Shown here: positions 8,102 to 16,737 of the stretch, piece after piece | Layout of the letters: every line of letters begins with the position of its first letter | Numbering within the stretch: the stretch's first letter is position 1 | Source: Mycolicibacterium septicum DSM 44393 | GTDB taxonomy: Bacteria > Actinomycetota > Actinomycetes > Mycobacteriales > Mycobacteriaceae | Length of the DNA stretch: 45,368 bases | NCBI RefSeq assembly: GCF_000455325.1 | Contig: NZ_HG322951.1 | Coordinates: 2,476,604-2,521,971 of the forward strand | Direction of reading: 5' to 3' | Notes under the pieces: generated by a model | The model's database searches: none | The model's input: only the letters and a program-made list of their open reading frames with translations | Told to the model about the DNA's origin: nothing | Position numbers and translations under genes: made by a program

Positions 8102-9217
8102 CTACGGGGCGACGGTGAGCCAGTCGGCGAAGCCGGACGGATCGTGCCGGCCGAGTGCGCCGTGCTCGAACAGGCCCCAGCCTTCCACCGGCGCACCGTT
8201 GCCCTCGGTGCACAGGGCCCGTCCGACGTGGTCGATCACGCCGAACGCGGTCCGGCCGACGACCGCGGGGTCGTTCATGTCGTAGGTGCGGCGCTCGGTG
8301 AACTTCTCGCCCTTCCACACGCCGTGGATCCAATCGACGTCGCCGCCATAGCCGCCGCCGACGTGAATCGGCACGGGCAGTTTGGATTCCACGTCGAACC
8401 GGACGGGGGTGCCGTCGGGCGCGGTGGCCTCGATGGTGGCCCCGGTCGGGATCCGGGTGCCGGAGCGGTAGTGGATCTTCACCCGCGGCCAGCCGAGCTG
8501 CTCGACGCGGCCGTCCTTGAAGACGCGGCTGCAGTCGTTGAGCGAGCGGAACCCGCTGGGGTCCTCCTGGATGATGAAGACGATCGAGAAGTCGTCGAAA
8601 GCCATCGGCACGTACAGCCACCACATGCCTTCGAACGGCGGGTCGGCCGGACGTCCGGCCGGTTCGGCCTCACCGACCGGGCGGATGCCCCATGACCGGT
8701 CGCGCGAGCCGATCCAGGTGTCTGGGGTGACGTCGATGTGCTGGCCGTCGATCTCCAGATGGCCACTCCAGGAACCCAATTGGGCGAAGCGCTGGGCGTC
8801 GAGAGTGACCCGGTTGCCCTGGCGCATCAGGTGTGGCTGTTCCTGGACGACGTCGAACAGCCCGTCCCAGGTGAGATCTGCGGCGACGCCCTCGGTCTCG
8901 TCGAGCACGATGCGGATCTTCTTGAGCGGCTCGGTGACCTCGACCCGGTAAGCGCCGACGTGCTGGTTGAGCCGGTCCTGATCGATCGCGTCGGACAGAT
9001 GGACCGCCGTCTGCTCATCGCCGCGCCGTACGAGGAAGTACGCGTCCTTCACCCCGAGGTTGGGGTAGTAGCCCAGGCCGGTGATGACGAAGATGTCGCC
9101 GGTGCGGTCATGGGCGTTGAAATACGAACGGTCGTAGAAGTTCCGGTCGGAAGACCCGGGCCAGGCGATCGGCTGGGGGACTTGGTGGACCGGGAATTCG
9201 TCCATCGGGCCGAGCAT
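8102..9217 (-). CDS. Conserved mycobacterial protein, Rv3169-like
   Basis: A 371-residue protein rich in aromatic residues and beta-strand-like segments (WLYVPMAFDDFSIVF, GVIDHVGRALCTEGNG), compatible with the lipocalin-like domains of the AttH/DUF7064-7065 group. No catalytic motif can be named. It starts 1 bp after the stop of the phosphotransferase upstream, with GAGGAG 7 nt before the ATG, so the two form an operon. In M. tuberculosis the matching genes Rv3168-Rv3169-Rv3170 are consecutive; here aofH has been moved away by inserted genes. A role in lipid handling has been suggested for this neighbourhood, but function is unknown. Confidence 0.75.
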   Translation of the reverse strand: MLGPMDEFPVHQVPQPIAWPGSSDRNFYDRSYFNAHDRTGDIFVITGLGYYPNLGVKDAYFLVRRGDEQTAVHLSDAIDQDRLNQHVGAYRVEVTEPLKKIRIVLDETEGVAADLTWDGLFDVVQEQPHLMRQGNRVTLDAQRFAQLGSWSGHLEIDGQHIDVTPDTWIGSRDRSWGIRPVGEAEPAGRPADPPFEGMWWLYVPMAFDDFSIVFIIQEDPSGFRSLNDCSRVFKDGRVEQLGWPRVKIHYRSGTRIPTGATIEATAPDGTPVRFDVESKLPVPIHVGGGYGGDVDWIHGVWKGEKFTERRTYDMNDPAVVGRTAFGVIDHVGRALCTEGNGAPVEGWGLFEHGALGRHDPSGFADWLTVAP

Positions 9218-9218
9218 G

Positions 9219-10364
<1,146 letters not shown>

Positions 10365-10389
10365 TCAACTGTTCCTTACGGCCACAATT

Positions 10390-10408
10390 ACGATACTGTT
10401 AGTAGCGT
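10390..10408. promoter_or_regulatory. TetR operator candidate ACGATACTGTTAGTAGCGT
   Basis: Inverted repeat with 8-bp arms (one mismatched pair) around GTT, placed 1 bp before the TetR start codon and 25 bp before the divergent phosphotransferase start. It overlaps -10-like hexamers (TACGAT 10389-10394, TACTGT 10394-10399) for the TetR gene. Size, symmetry and site are typical for autoregulation by a TetR protein that also controls the divergent operon. Confidence 0.65.
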
Positions 10409-10409
10409 T

Positions 10410-11018
10410 ATGAAAGCAGAGCCATCATCAGTTGGCAAGAGCGCCGGAGCGGGACGCCCCCGCGACCCGCGCATTGACGCTGCCATATTGCAGGCGACCG
10501 CGGACCTGCTTGTCGAAATCGGCTACTCGAACCTGACCATGGCGGCGGTCGCCGAGCGGGCGCAGACCACGAAAACCGCGCTGTACCGCCGGTGGTCGAG
10601 CAAAGCGGAGTTGGTGCACGAGGCGGTGTTCCCCGCTGCCGCGACCGCGTTGACCGCGCCGGCGGGCGACATCGCCGCGGATATCCGGGCGATGATCGGT
10701 GCCGCCCGCGATGTGTTCACCAGTCCGGTGATGCGTGCGGCGCTGCCAGGACTGGTCGCCGACGTCGTCGCCGACACCGACCTGAACGCCCGGGTGATGC
10801 AGCGCTTCGCGGGGACCTTCGTCACCGTGCGCGCGCGGATCGTCGACGGCATCGTGCGGGGTGAGGTCCAACCGGATGTCGACCCGGACCGCCTGGTGGA
10901 GCTCATCGGCGGGTCGACCATGCTGCGGATGCTGTTGTGGCCCGATCGCGAACTCGACGACGAGTGGGTGGCGCAGACGGCGGCGATCCTGGTGCACGGG
11001 GCCACCGTCGGAAAGTAG
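10410..11018 (+). CDS. TetR-family repressor, Rv3167c-like
   Basis: A 202-residue TetR regulator. The N-terminal helix-turn-helix (about residues 20-66) reads LTMAAVAERAQTTKTALYRRW, followed by a helical ligand-binding domain. The in-frame region upstream of 10410 is antisense to the phosphotransferase; ATG 10410 is the first sensible start and lies within a few bases of the putative -10. By position and type it matches Rv3167c, which sits next to Rv3168 in M. tuberculosis. It probably represses itself and the phosphotransferase/Rv3169-like operon through the 10390-10408 palindrome. The ligand is unknown. Confidence 0.88.
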   Translation: MKAEPSSVGKSAGAGRPRDPRIDAAILQATADLLVEIGYSNLTMAAVAERAQTTKTALYRRWSSKAELVHEAVFPAAATALTAPAGDIAADIRAMIGAARDVFTSPVMRAALPGLVADVVADTDLNARVMQRFAGTFVTVRARIVDGIVRGEVQPDVDPDRLVELIGGSTMLRMLLWPDRELDDEWVAQTAAILVHGATVGK

Positions 11019-11021
11019 CGT

Positions 11022-11039
11022 CTGACGCCTTTGCGTCAG
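11022..11039. terminator. Hairpin after the TetR gene
   Basis: Perfect 7-bp stem CTGACGC / GCGTCAG with loop CTTT, 4 nt after the TetR stop codon. There is no U-tract, which is common for mycobacterial hairpin terminators. It separates the TetR gene from the transporter gene, which has its own promoter at 11077. Confidence 0.5.
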
Positions 11040-11076
11040 CCTGAGGGCAAACCTTCCGGGCCGTTCGAACCCCGCA

Positions 11077-11082
11077 TAGCCT
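11077..11082 (+). promoter_or_regulatory. -10 box TAGCCT, leaderless GTG start
   Basis: TAGCCT, 8 nt, then GTG 11091. No purine-rich ribosome site lies between, so a leaderless transcript is likely. This supports 11091 over an upstream in-frame TTG at 11031 that lies inside the hairpin. Confidence 0.45.
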
Positions 11083-11090
11083 GCGGCCAC

Positions 11091-12407
11091 GTGACTGTTA
11101 CCGACCCACGTTCCGTGGCCACCGCCAAGCCGAGTGCGCGCACCGTCGCGCTGGGCAGCGCGGTCGGCACCACGATCGAGTGGTACGACTTCTATCTGTA
11201 TGCCACTGCCGCGGCCCTGGTCTTCAAACCGTTGTTCTTCCCGAACATCTCGTCGACGGCCGGCACGCTGGCCTCGTTCGCGACCTACGCCGCGGGGTTC
11301 GGTGCCCGGCCCTTGGGCGCCCTGATATCTGGTCACTACGGAGATCGGCTGGGGCGCAAGGTGGTTCTGGTCGCCGCGCTCGTGGGGATGGGGCTGAGCA
11401 CCTTCGCGATCGGACTCCTGCCGACCTACGCCCAGATCGGGCTGCTCGCGCCCGCACTGCTGGTGGGCCTGAGGCTGCTGCAGGGCCTGGCGGTGGGCGC
11501 CGAATGGGGCGGTGCGGCACTACTTTCGGTGGAGCATGCACCGCCAGGTCGCCGCGGCCTGTTCGGCAGCTTCACCCAATTGGGTTCCCCGGCCGGCATG
11601 TTGCTCTCGACGGCGATCTTCTACGTGACGAGAACGGTCACCGGTCCCGAGGCCTTCCTCGCCTACGGTTGGCGAATCCCGTTCCTGCTCAGTGCCGTCC
11701 TGGTGGTGATCGGTCTGGTGATCCGCCTGAGGCTCACCGATGCCGAGGTGTTCACCGAGGTCCGAGACCGTGGTGAGGTGGCACGGTTGCCGGTGCTGGA
11801 GGTGCTGCGCACCCAACCGCGAAATGTGTTGATCACCACCGGACTGCGGTTCTCACAGATCGCCCTGTTTGTCCTGCTGACCACGTATTCCTTGACCTAC
11901 CTGCAGGATTCGTCGTCCGCGGGCAGCCAGGTCGGCTTGACGGCCGTCTTGATCGCGTCGGCCATCGGCCTGGTCAGTACCCCGGCCTGGGCAATGCTGT
12001 CCGACCGGATCGGCCGACGCCCTCCGTATCTGTTCGGTGCGGTGGCCGGTGTGGTGGCCCTCATCCTGTTCTTCGTCGCGGCGGGCACCGGGTCCCACAT
12101 CGCGATCGTGTTGTCGATCGTGTTCGGGGTCAACATCGCTCACGACGCCATGTACGGGCCGCAGGCCGCCTGGTTCGGCGAGCTGTTCGATACTCGGGTG
12201 CGCTACAGCGGCGCCTCGTTGGGGTATCAGATCGGTGCCGTGCTCTCGGGCGGTTTCGCACCGTTGATCGCGGCGGCGCTGCTGGTTGCAGGTGGCGGCA
12301 GCCCGTGGCTGATCGTCGGATACTTCGTGGTGCTGACGGCGATCACGTTCGCGGCGGCCTATTTCGCGCGCGAAACGCATCGGGACGAGATCGGGGACGC
12401 GCGATGA
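11091..12407 (+). CDS. MFS metabolite:H+ symporter (MHS family)
   Basis: A 438-residue inner-membrane transporter with twelve predicted helices. The N-terminal TIEWYDFYLYATAAAL segment and the loop-2 motif HYGDRLGRK (GDRxGRR type) identify the metabolite:proton symporter family (ShiA, ProP, KgtP relatives), which import organic acids, osmolytes or shikimate. A second GRR motif (SDRIGRRPPY) starts the C-terminal half. Its stop overlaps the start of the next flavin monooxygenase (ATGA), so transport and oxidation of the same substrate are probably coupled. The substrate is not identifiable. Confidence 0.88.
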   Translation: MTVTDPRSVATAKPSARTVALGSAVGTTIEWYDFYLYATAAALVFKPLFFPNISSTAGTLASFATYAAGFGARPLGALISGHYGDRLGRKVVLVAALVGMGLSTFAIGLLPTYAQIGLLAPALLVGLRLLQGLAVGAEWGGAALLSVEHAPPGRRGLFGSFTQLGSPAGMLLSTAIFYVTRTVTGPEAFLAYGWRIPFLLSAVLVVIGLVIRLRLTDAEVFTEVRDRGEVARLPVLEVLRTQPRNVLITTGLRFSQIALFVLLTTYSLTYLQDSSSAGSQVGLTAVLIASAIGLVSTPAWAMLSDRIGRRPPYLFGAVAGVVALILFFVAAGTGSHIAIVLSIVFGVNIAHDAMYGPQAAWFGELFDTRVRYSGASLGYQIGAVLSGGFAPLIAAALLVAGGGSPWLIVGYFVVLTAITFAAAYFARETHRDEIGDAR

Positions 12408-13768
12408 GCAGGATCTATCTCAACGCCTTCGACATGGCCTGCGTCGGACACCAGTCCGCGGGTTTGTGGCGCCACCCCGAAGACCAGGGCTACCGGTACC
12501 GCGAACTCAAGTACTGGACGGATCTGGCCCGCACGCTGGAGGCCGGTGGCTTCGACGCGTTGTTCCTGGCCGACGTGCTCGGCGTCTACGACGTGTACGG
12601 CGGATCGCGGGATGCCGCGGTGGCCGACGCCGCACAGGTACCGGTCAACGACCCGACACTGGCCGTTTCGGCGATGGCGGCGGTCACCGAGACCCTGGGA
12701 TTCGGTGTCACGGTGTCGTTGACCTACGAACAGCCCTATGCGCTGGCACGCCGGTTCTCGACACTCGACCACCTGACCGACGGCCGCGTGGCCTGGAACA
12801 TCGTCACCTCCTATCTCGACAGCGCCGCCAAGAATCTGGGTCTGGACGCCCAGATTCCGCACGACGAGCGCTACGAGATCGCCGAGGAGTACCTCGAGGT
12901 CTGCTACAAGCTGTGGGAGGCATCGTGGGAGCCCGACGCCGTCGTCCGGGACCGGGAACGAGGTGTCTTCACCGATCCGGCGAAAGTCCATGACATCGAG
13001 CACAAGGGCCGCTACTTCAGCGTCCCGGGGCCGTTCCTGTGCGAACCGTCTCCGCAGCGCACCCCGATGCTGTTCCAGGCAGGCGCCTCGCCGCGAGGCG
13101 TCCGGTTCGCCGCGGCTCACGCAGAGGCGGTGTTCGTGTCGGGGCCGACGCCCGAGATCGTCGCCAAGCCGGTCAAGGCACTGCGTGCCGCCGCGGCCGA
13201 ACAAGGACGAGATCCCCGGTCCATCAAGGTGTTCACGATGCTGACGCCGATCGTCGCCGAGACCCGTGAACTGGCCGTCGCCAAGTTGCACGAGTACCGG
13301 CAGTTTGTCAGCCCGGCCGGGGCATTGGCTTTGTTCGGCGGCTGGACCGGCGTCGATCTGGCCGAGCTCGAGCCTGACGAACCGCTGAAGTACGTCCAGA
13401 CCGAGGCCAATCGTTCTGCGCTGGCGTCGTTCACCACATCGGACCGGAACTGGACGGCGGGGGAGCTGGCCCACGAGGTCGGTCTCGGTGGCCGGGGCCC
13501 GGTCGTGGTGGGTTCGCCCACCGAGGTGGCCGATGAACTCGAGCGGTGGGTCGACGAGGCCGGTGTCGACGGGTTCAACCTGGCCTACGTCACGACGCCG
13601 GGCACTTTCGTCGATTTCGCCCGCCATGTCGTACCCGAGTTGCGTCGTCGCGGCCGGTTACCCGAACAGGCTGAGCGGGCCACCCTGCGTGAGCGGCTCG
13701 GTGGCGCCGGACCGCTGCTGGCTCCTGGGCATCCGGGCGCGGCCTACCGGCCGGAGGGCTGGGGTTGA
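12404..13768 (+). CDS. NtaA/DszA-type FMN-dependent monooxygenase
   Basis: A 454-residue member of the NtaA/SnaA/DszA branch of the luciferase-like superfamily, which uses FMNH2 supplied by a separate reductase and O2 to oxidise nitrilotriacetate, sulfones or similar compounds. The family segments FLADVLG (54-60), DHLTDGRVAWNIVTSYLDSA (about 121-140) and LFQAGASPRG (about 223-232) are present. The ATG overlaps the transporter stop. No flavin reductase is adjacent, so a host reductase must serve. The uptake system upstream suggests scavenging of an organic sulfur, nitrogen or acid compound. Confidence 0.88.
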   Translation: MSRIYLNAFDMACVGHQSAGLWRHPEDQGYRYRELKYWTDLARTLEAGGFDALFLADVLGVYDVYGGSRDAAVADAAQVPVNDPTLAVSAMAAVTETLGFGVTVSLTYEQPYALARRFSTLDHLTDGRVAWNIVTSYLDSAAKNLGLDAQIPHDERYEIAEEYLEVCYKLWEASWEPDAVVRDRERGVFTDPAKVHDIEHKGRYFSVPGPFLCEPSPQRTPMLFQAGASPRGVRFAAAHAEAVFVSGPTPEIVAKPVKALRAAAAEQGRDPRSIKVFTMLTPIVAETRELAVAKLHEYRQFVSPAGALALFGGWTGVDLAELEPDEPLKYVQTEANRSALASFTTSDRNWTAGELAHEVGLGGRGPVVVGSPTEVADELERWVDEAGVDGFNLAYVTTPGTFVDFARHVVPELRRRGRLPEQAERATLRERLGGAGPLLAPGHPGAAYRPEGWG

Positions 13769-13795
13769 CATGAACCAATGTTGAGGTCCGACACT
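13765..13795 (+). promoter_or_regulatory. Promoter TTGACA-N19-GACACT, leaderless GTG start
   Basis: Perfect -35 TTGACA (13765-13770), overlapping the stop codon of the upstream gene, then a 19-nt spacer, GACACT (13790-13795), 6 nt and GTG 13802. This spacing predicts transcription starting at the GTG itself. It argues for 13802 rather than the in-frame ATG at 13778, which lies inside the promoter. Confidence 0.55.
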
Positions 13796-13801
13796 GGTCT
13801 G

Positions 13802-14200
13802 GTGAACGCGAAGGATCAACAGGACATCAGGGCCGTCATGGACGCCGCCACCGACCTGTGGGTAGCGCACGACATGGAGGGCTGGGGCCGGTATTTCACC
13901 GAGGACGCCGACTTCGTCGCGCACAGCGGCCTGTGGTGGACCTCGCGCGAGGACAATGTCGCGGGGCACCTGGATGTGCCGGAAGCCGTTGTCGGCCAGA
14001 AGCACAACTACACCCAGCAGGTCGAGGCCATCGCCGAGATCGCCCCGGGCGTGGCGCTCGTGCACACTCGCTGGGACTGGCCCGGCCACGTGCCGCCGGG
14101 AGCCCAGCCGGAAGACCGCAGCGGAATCATCAGCTATGTCGTCGTCGAACACGACGGGCGCTGGCTGATCCGCTCCGCCCACAACACGCGGGTGAGCTAG
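13802..14200 (+). CDS. NTF2/SnoaL-like small protein
   Basis: A 132-residue cone-shaped NTF2-like domain of the DUF4440/SnoaL type. It shows the N-terminal helix (IRAVMDAATDLWVAHDMEGWGRYFTEDADFVAHSG) followed by beta strands with VALVHTRWDWPG and a final ISYVVVEHDGRWLIRSAHNT strand. Such proteins are small isomerases, hydrolases or binding proteins; no catalytic residue can be assigned. The start is discussed under its promoter. It is followed after 2 bp by the PIG-L gene, so they share a transcript. Confidence 0.8.
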   Translation: MNAKDQQDIRAVMDAATDLWVAHDMEGWGRYFTEDADFVAHSGLWWTSREDNVAGHLDVPEAVVGQKHNYTQQVEAIAEIAPGVALVHTRWDWPGHVPPGAQPEDRSGIISYVVVEHDGRWLIRSAHNTRVS

Positions 14201-14202
14201 CC

Positions 14203-14877
14203 ATGGCGGTGCAACCTTTTCCCGCCGATTGGCAGACCGCGCTGGTGCTGGTGCCGCACCCGGATGACCCCGAGTACGGGGTCTGCGCGGCGGTCGCGAA
14301 GTGGACCGCCGCGGGCAGGACCGTGCACTACGCGTTGGCGTCGCGGGGCGAGGCCGGTATCGCCGGTATGCCGCCGGAGCAGGCCGGGCCGCTGCGGGAA
14401 GGGGAGCAGCGCAGGTCCGCCGCGATCGTCGGGGTCGACGACGTGGCGTTCTGGGATTTTCCGGACAGCAACATCCGCGACACCCCTGAGCTGCGCGCGA
14501 AGATCGCCGAGACCATCGTCGCGCTCCGTCCCGACGTCGTGATCACCATCTACAGCGGTCCGGCCTGGGCGCCCGATGCGCCGAACCAGCGTGATCACAT
14601 CGAATTCGCCCGCGCGGTGGCGGCGGCCTATGACAGCCTCGTCGACCCGCCGGCGTGGCTGTTCGAGAACGGGCCGGAGCCGACGCATTGCGAGGTGGTC
14701 GACGGGTACACCGACGTAGCAGTGAATTCCCTTGCTGCCCACGACGTTTACCTGTCAGTGCTTGATCCGGAGACGCCCGTCGTCGAACAGGCCCGCCGGC
14801 AGGTGGAGATGTCCACACCGGCACTACCGGGACTCGGCGAGCGGACCGTCGGCTTCATTCTGAAGCGGCATCGCTGA
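14203..14877 (+). CDS. PIG-L (LmbE) family deacetylase
   Basis: A 224-residue zinc N-deacetylase of the MshB/Mca/PIG-L fold. The metal motif is H19-P-D-D22 in PHPDDPEYG (the usual E after DD is shifted by a proline), and D131-H132 (RDHIEF) supplies the third ligand. Homologues remove acetyl groups from N-acetylglucosaminyl conjugates such as mycothiol precursors and conjugates. It starts 2 nt after the NTF2-like stop, and no separate promoter is visible. It is too divergent to call MshB or Mca. Confidence 0.85.
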   Translation: MAVQPFPADWQTALVLVPHPDDPEYGVCAAVAKWTAAGRTVHYALASRGEAGIAGMPPEQAGPLREGEQRRSAAIVGVDDVAFWDFPDSNIRDTPELRAKIAETIVALRPDVVITIYSGPAWAPDAPNQRDHIEFARAVAAAYDSLVDPPAWLFENGPEPTHCEVVDGYTDVAVNSLAAHDVYLSVLDPETPVVEQARRQVEMSTPALPGLGERTVGFILKRHR

Positions 14878-14894
14878 GCCTGCCGGAGTCGGCC

Positions 14895-14900
14895 TACCAT
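14895..14900 (+). promoter_or_regulatory. -10 box TACCAT, leaderless GTG start
   Basis: TACCAT, then 7 nt and GTG 14908, with no ribosome site between. The 30-bp gap from the PIG-L stop leaves little room for a leader. Confidence 0.5.
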
Positions 14901-14907
14901 CGCAGCT

Positions 14908-15954
14908 GTGCGTGCTGTGATGTATTCCGAGGTCGGTGTGCTGCCCGCTGTGGTCGAGGTGGCCGACCCTGGATGTCCCGACGACGGGGTGATCGTCGAG
15001 GTCGTGGCCACCGGTGTGTGCCGGTCTGACTGGCACGCGTGGCGGGGGCATGATCCGGTAGCCCTGCCGATCATCCCCGGGCATGAATTCGCCGGAACGA
15101 TCGTGGCGGTCGGTCCTGGCGTATCGGGCTGGCAGGCGGGTGACCGGGTGACCGCACCGTTCGTCCTGGGCTGTGGGCACTGCGAATTCTGCGTGGCCGG
15201 TGACGCCCAGGTCTGCCCGAGCCAGCTGCAGCCCGGGTTCACCCTGCCGGGCTCGTTCGCGCAACGGGTCGCGGTGCCGCGGGCCCAGGCCAACCTCGTG
15301 CGGCTGCCCGACAGCGTCTCGTTCGTCGCGGCGGCGTCGCTCGGGTGCCGCTTCGCGACGTCGTTCCGGGCCGTGGTCACCCACGGCGGGGTGCAGCCCG
15401 GCCAATGGGTGGCGGTTCACGGCTGCGGGGGAGTGGGCCTGTCGGCGGTGATGATCGCGAAGGCGTTCGGCGCCAGGGTTGTTGCCGTCGACCGCGACGC
15501 GCAGGCGCTCGCCACCGCCGGTCGCCTCGGAGCCGATGAGCTGATCAACGGTACCGAGATCCCCGATGTCGCAGCCGAAGTCGTTCACCGGACCGGAGGT
15601 GGCGTGCACATCGGGGTCGACGCCATCGGCCATCCCGCCGTCGCGGCAGCCTCGGTCACCTCGCTGCGCCGCACGGGCAGGCATATCCAGGTGGGGCTGC
15701 TGCTGGGCGACGCGGCGCAGACCGCCTTCCCGATGGACCGGGTGATCGCCCAGGAACTTTCGATCCTCGGGTCGCACGGCATGCCCGCCGTCGACTATCC
15801 GGCGATGCTCGACCTCCTCGCGTCCGGCGCGCTGCAGCCGGAGTTGCTGGTCACCCGGCTGATCGGGCTGGACGACGCGGGCGCGGCGATGGCCGCCATG
15901 GATGCACCCTCGGGATCGGGAATGACGATCATCGAACCCGGCCGGGCGGCCTAG
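14908..15954 (+). CDS. Zinc-dependent alcohol dehydrogenase (MDR family)
   Basis: 348 residues. Catalytic zinc ligands are C38 (TGVCRSDWH) and H60-E61 (PGHEF); the structural cysteine set is GCGHCEFCVAGDAQVC (about 90-104). The Rossmann loop is GCGGVGLSA (about 172-180). It is closest to the class of bacterial alcohol dehydrogenases acting on simple or unknown alcohols. It is not obviously related in detail to the dehydrogenase at 844. Its TAG stop shares the sequence CTAG (15951-15954) with the stop of the convergent crotonase gene, so the two coding regions overlap by 4 bp. Confidence 0.9.
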   Translation: MRAVMYSEVGVLPAVVEVADPGCPDDGVIVEVVATGVCRSDWHAWRGHDPVALPIIPGHEFAGTIVAVGPGVSGWQAGDRVTAPFVLGCGHCEFCVAGDAQVCPSQLQPGFTLPGSFAQRVAVPRAQANLVRLPDSVSFVAAASLGCRFATSFRAVVTHGGVQPGQWVAVHGCGGVGLSAVMIAKAFGARVVAVDRDAQALATAGRLGADELINGTEIPDVAAEVVHRTGGGVHIGVDAIGHPAVAAASVTSLRRTGRHIQVGLLLGDAAQTAFPMDRVIAQELSILGSHGMPAVDYPAMLDLLASGALQPELLVTRLIGLDDAGAAMAAMDAPSGSGMTIIEPGRAA

Positions 15955-16718
15955 TCGTCGATCTGTCCTCGGTTCCGTTGGGCCACAGCGCGATAACGGT
16001 CACCGAGGCCGTCGAAGTCGCGCGTCTGCGCACCGGCGATGGCCTGCTCGGCGGCGAGTGCCGGACTGATGAGGGGATCGCTGCCGCGGGTGTAGATCTC
16101 CTTGAGGCCGGCCATGGTCGGGCCCGGAACTTCGGCGATCTGACCGGCCAGCTCCAGCGCCCGGTCCAGTAACCGCTCGTGCGGTACCACCTCGGTGACC
16201 AGACCCAGGCGTTCGGCGCGGGCGGCGTCGACGACTTCTCCGGTCATCGAGAGCCGGCGGGCCATCGCGGCGCCGACAACGTGGGGGAGCCGTGCCGTCA
16301 TCCCGCCACCGGGCAGGATCCCGACCCGGGCGTGGGTGTCGGCGAACACCGCGCGTTCGGAGGCGATCAGGAAATCGCAACCCAGGGCCATCTCCAGCCC
16401 GCCGGTGAACGTCGCACCGTTGATGGCCCCGATGATCGGGGTGCGGAGTTCGCCGGTCTTGGTGATGCAGTTGTGGGACCGGAACTTCGCGAAATACTCC
16501 ATGCCGAGCGTTTGCGCCTGTTTGAGGTCGACGCCGGCGCAGAACGCGGGGTCGGTCCCGGTGAGCACGATAACGCGCACCGTCTCGTCCGCGTCGGCGT
16601 CGTCCAGGGCGCTGTAGAGCTCCTCGATCAACTCACGGCCCAGAGCGTTCCGCGCCTCGGGGCGATGGAGGGTGAGGACCCGGACCGCGCCGTGGTCAGC
16701 TGTGAGGACGGTCGTCAT
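15951..16718 (-). CDS. Enoyl-CoA hydratase/isomerase (crotonase) family protein
   Basis: A 255-residue crotonase fold. The oxyanion-hole segments AFCAGVDLKQ (about 58-67) and NGATFTGGLEM (100-110) are present, and E109 occupies the position of one catalytic glutamate (E144 of rat hydratase). The segment FADTHARVGILPGGG (125-139) has H129 where the second glutamate (E164) belongs, as in the M. tuberculosis EchA6 type. Hydratase activity is therefore doubtful; acyl-CoA binding or another crotonase reaction is likelier. The start is ATG 16718 with a -10 box 6 nt upstream; the open frame continues into nuoN, but that part is overlap. It sits just after nuoN. Confidence 0.88.
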   Translation of the reverse strand: MTTVLTADHGAVRVLTLHRPEARNALGRELIEELYSALDDADADETVRVIVLTGTDPAFCAGVDLKQAQTLGMEYFAKFRSHNCITKTGELRTPIIGAINGATFTGGLEMALGCDFLIASERAVFADTHARVGILPGGGMTARLPHVVGAAMARRLSMTGEVVDAARAERLGLVTEVVPHERLLDRALELAGQIAEVPGPTMAGLKEIYTRGSDPLISPALAAEQAIAGAQTRDFDGLGDRYRAVAQRNRGQIDD

Positions 16719-16724
16719 CGTTCG

Positions 16725-16730
16725 AATGTA
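16725..16730 (-). promoter_or_regulatory. -10 box TACATT, leaderless ATG start
   Basis: On the minus strand TACATT is followed by 6 nt and ATG 16718, all inside the 19-bp gap after nuoN. The crotonase gene can therefore be expressed independently of nuo. Confidence 0.5.
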
Positions 16731-16737
16731 ACGGACC

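Noticed and set aside
13778..13801. ATG 13778 as start of the NTF2-like gene
   Set aside because: It lies between -35 and -10 of a good promoter; GTG 13802 fits a leaderless start. It remains possible if transcripts come from upstream.
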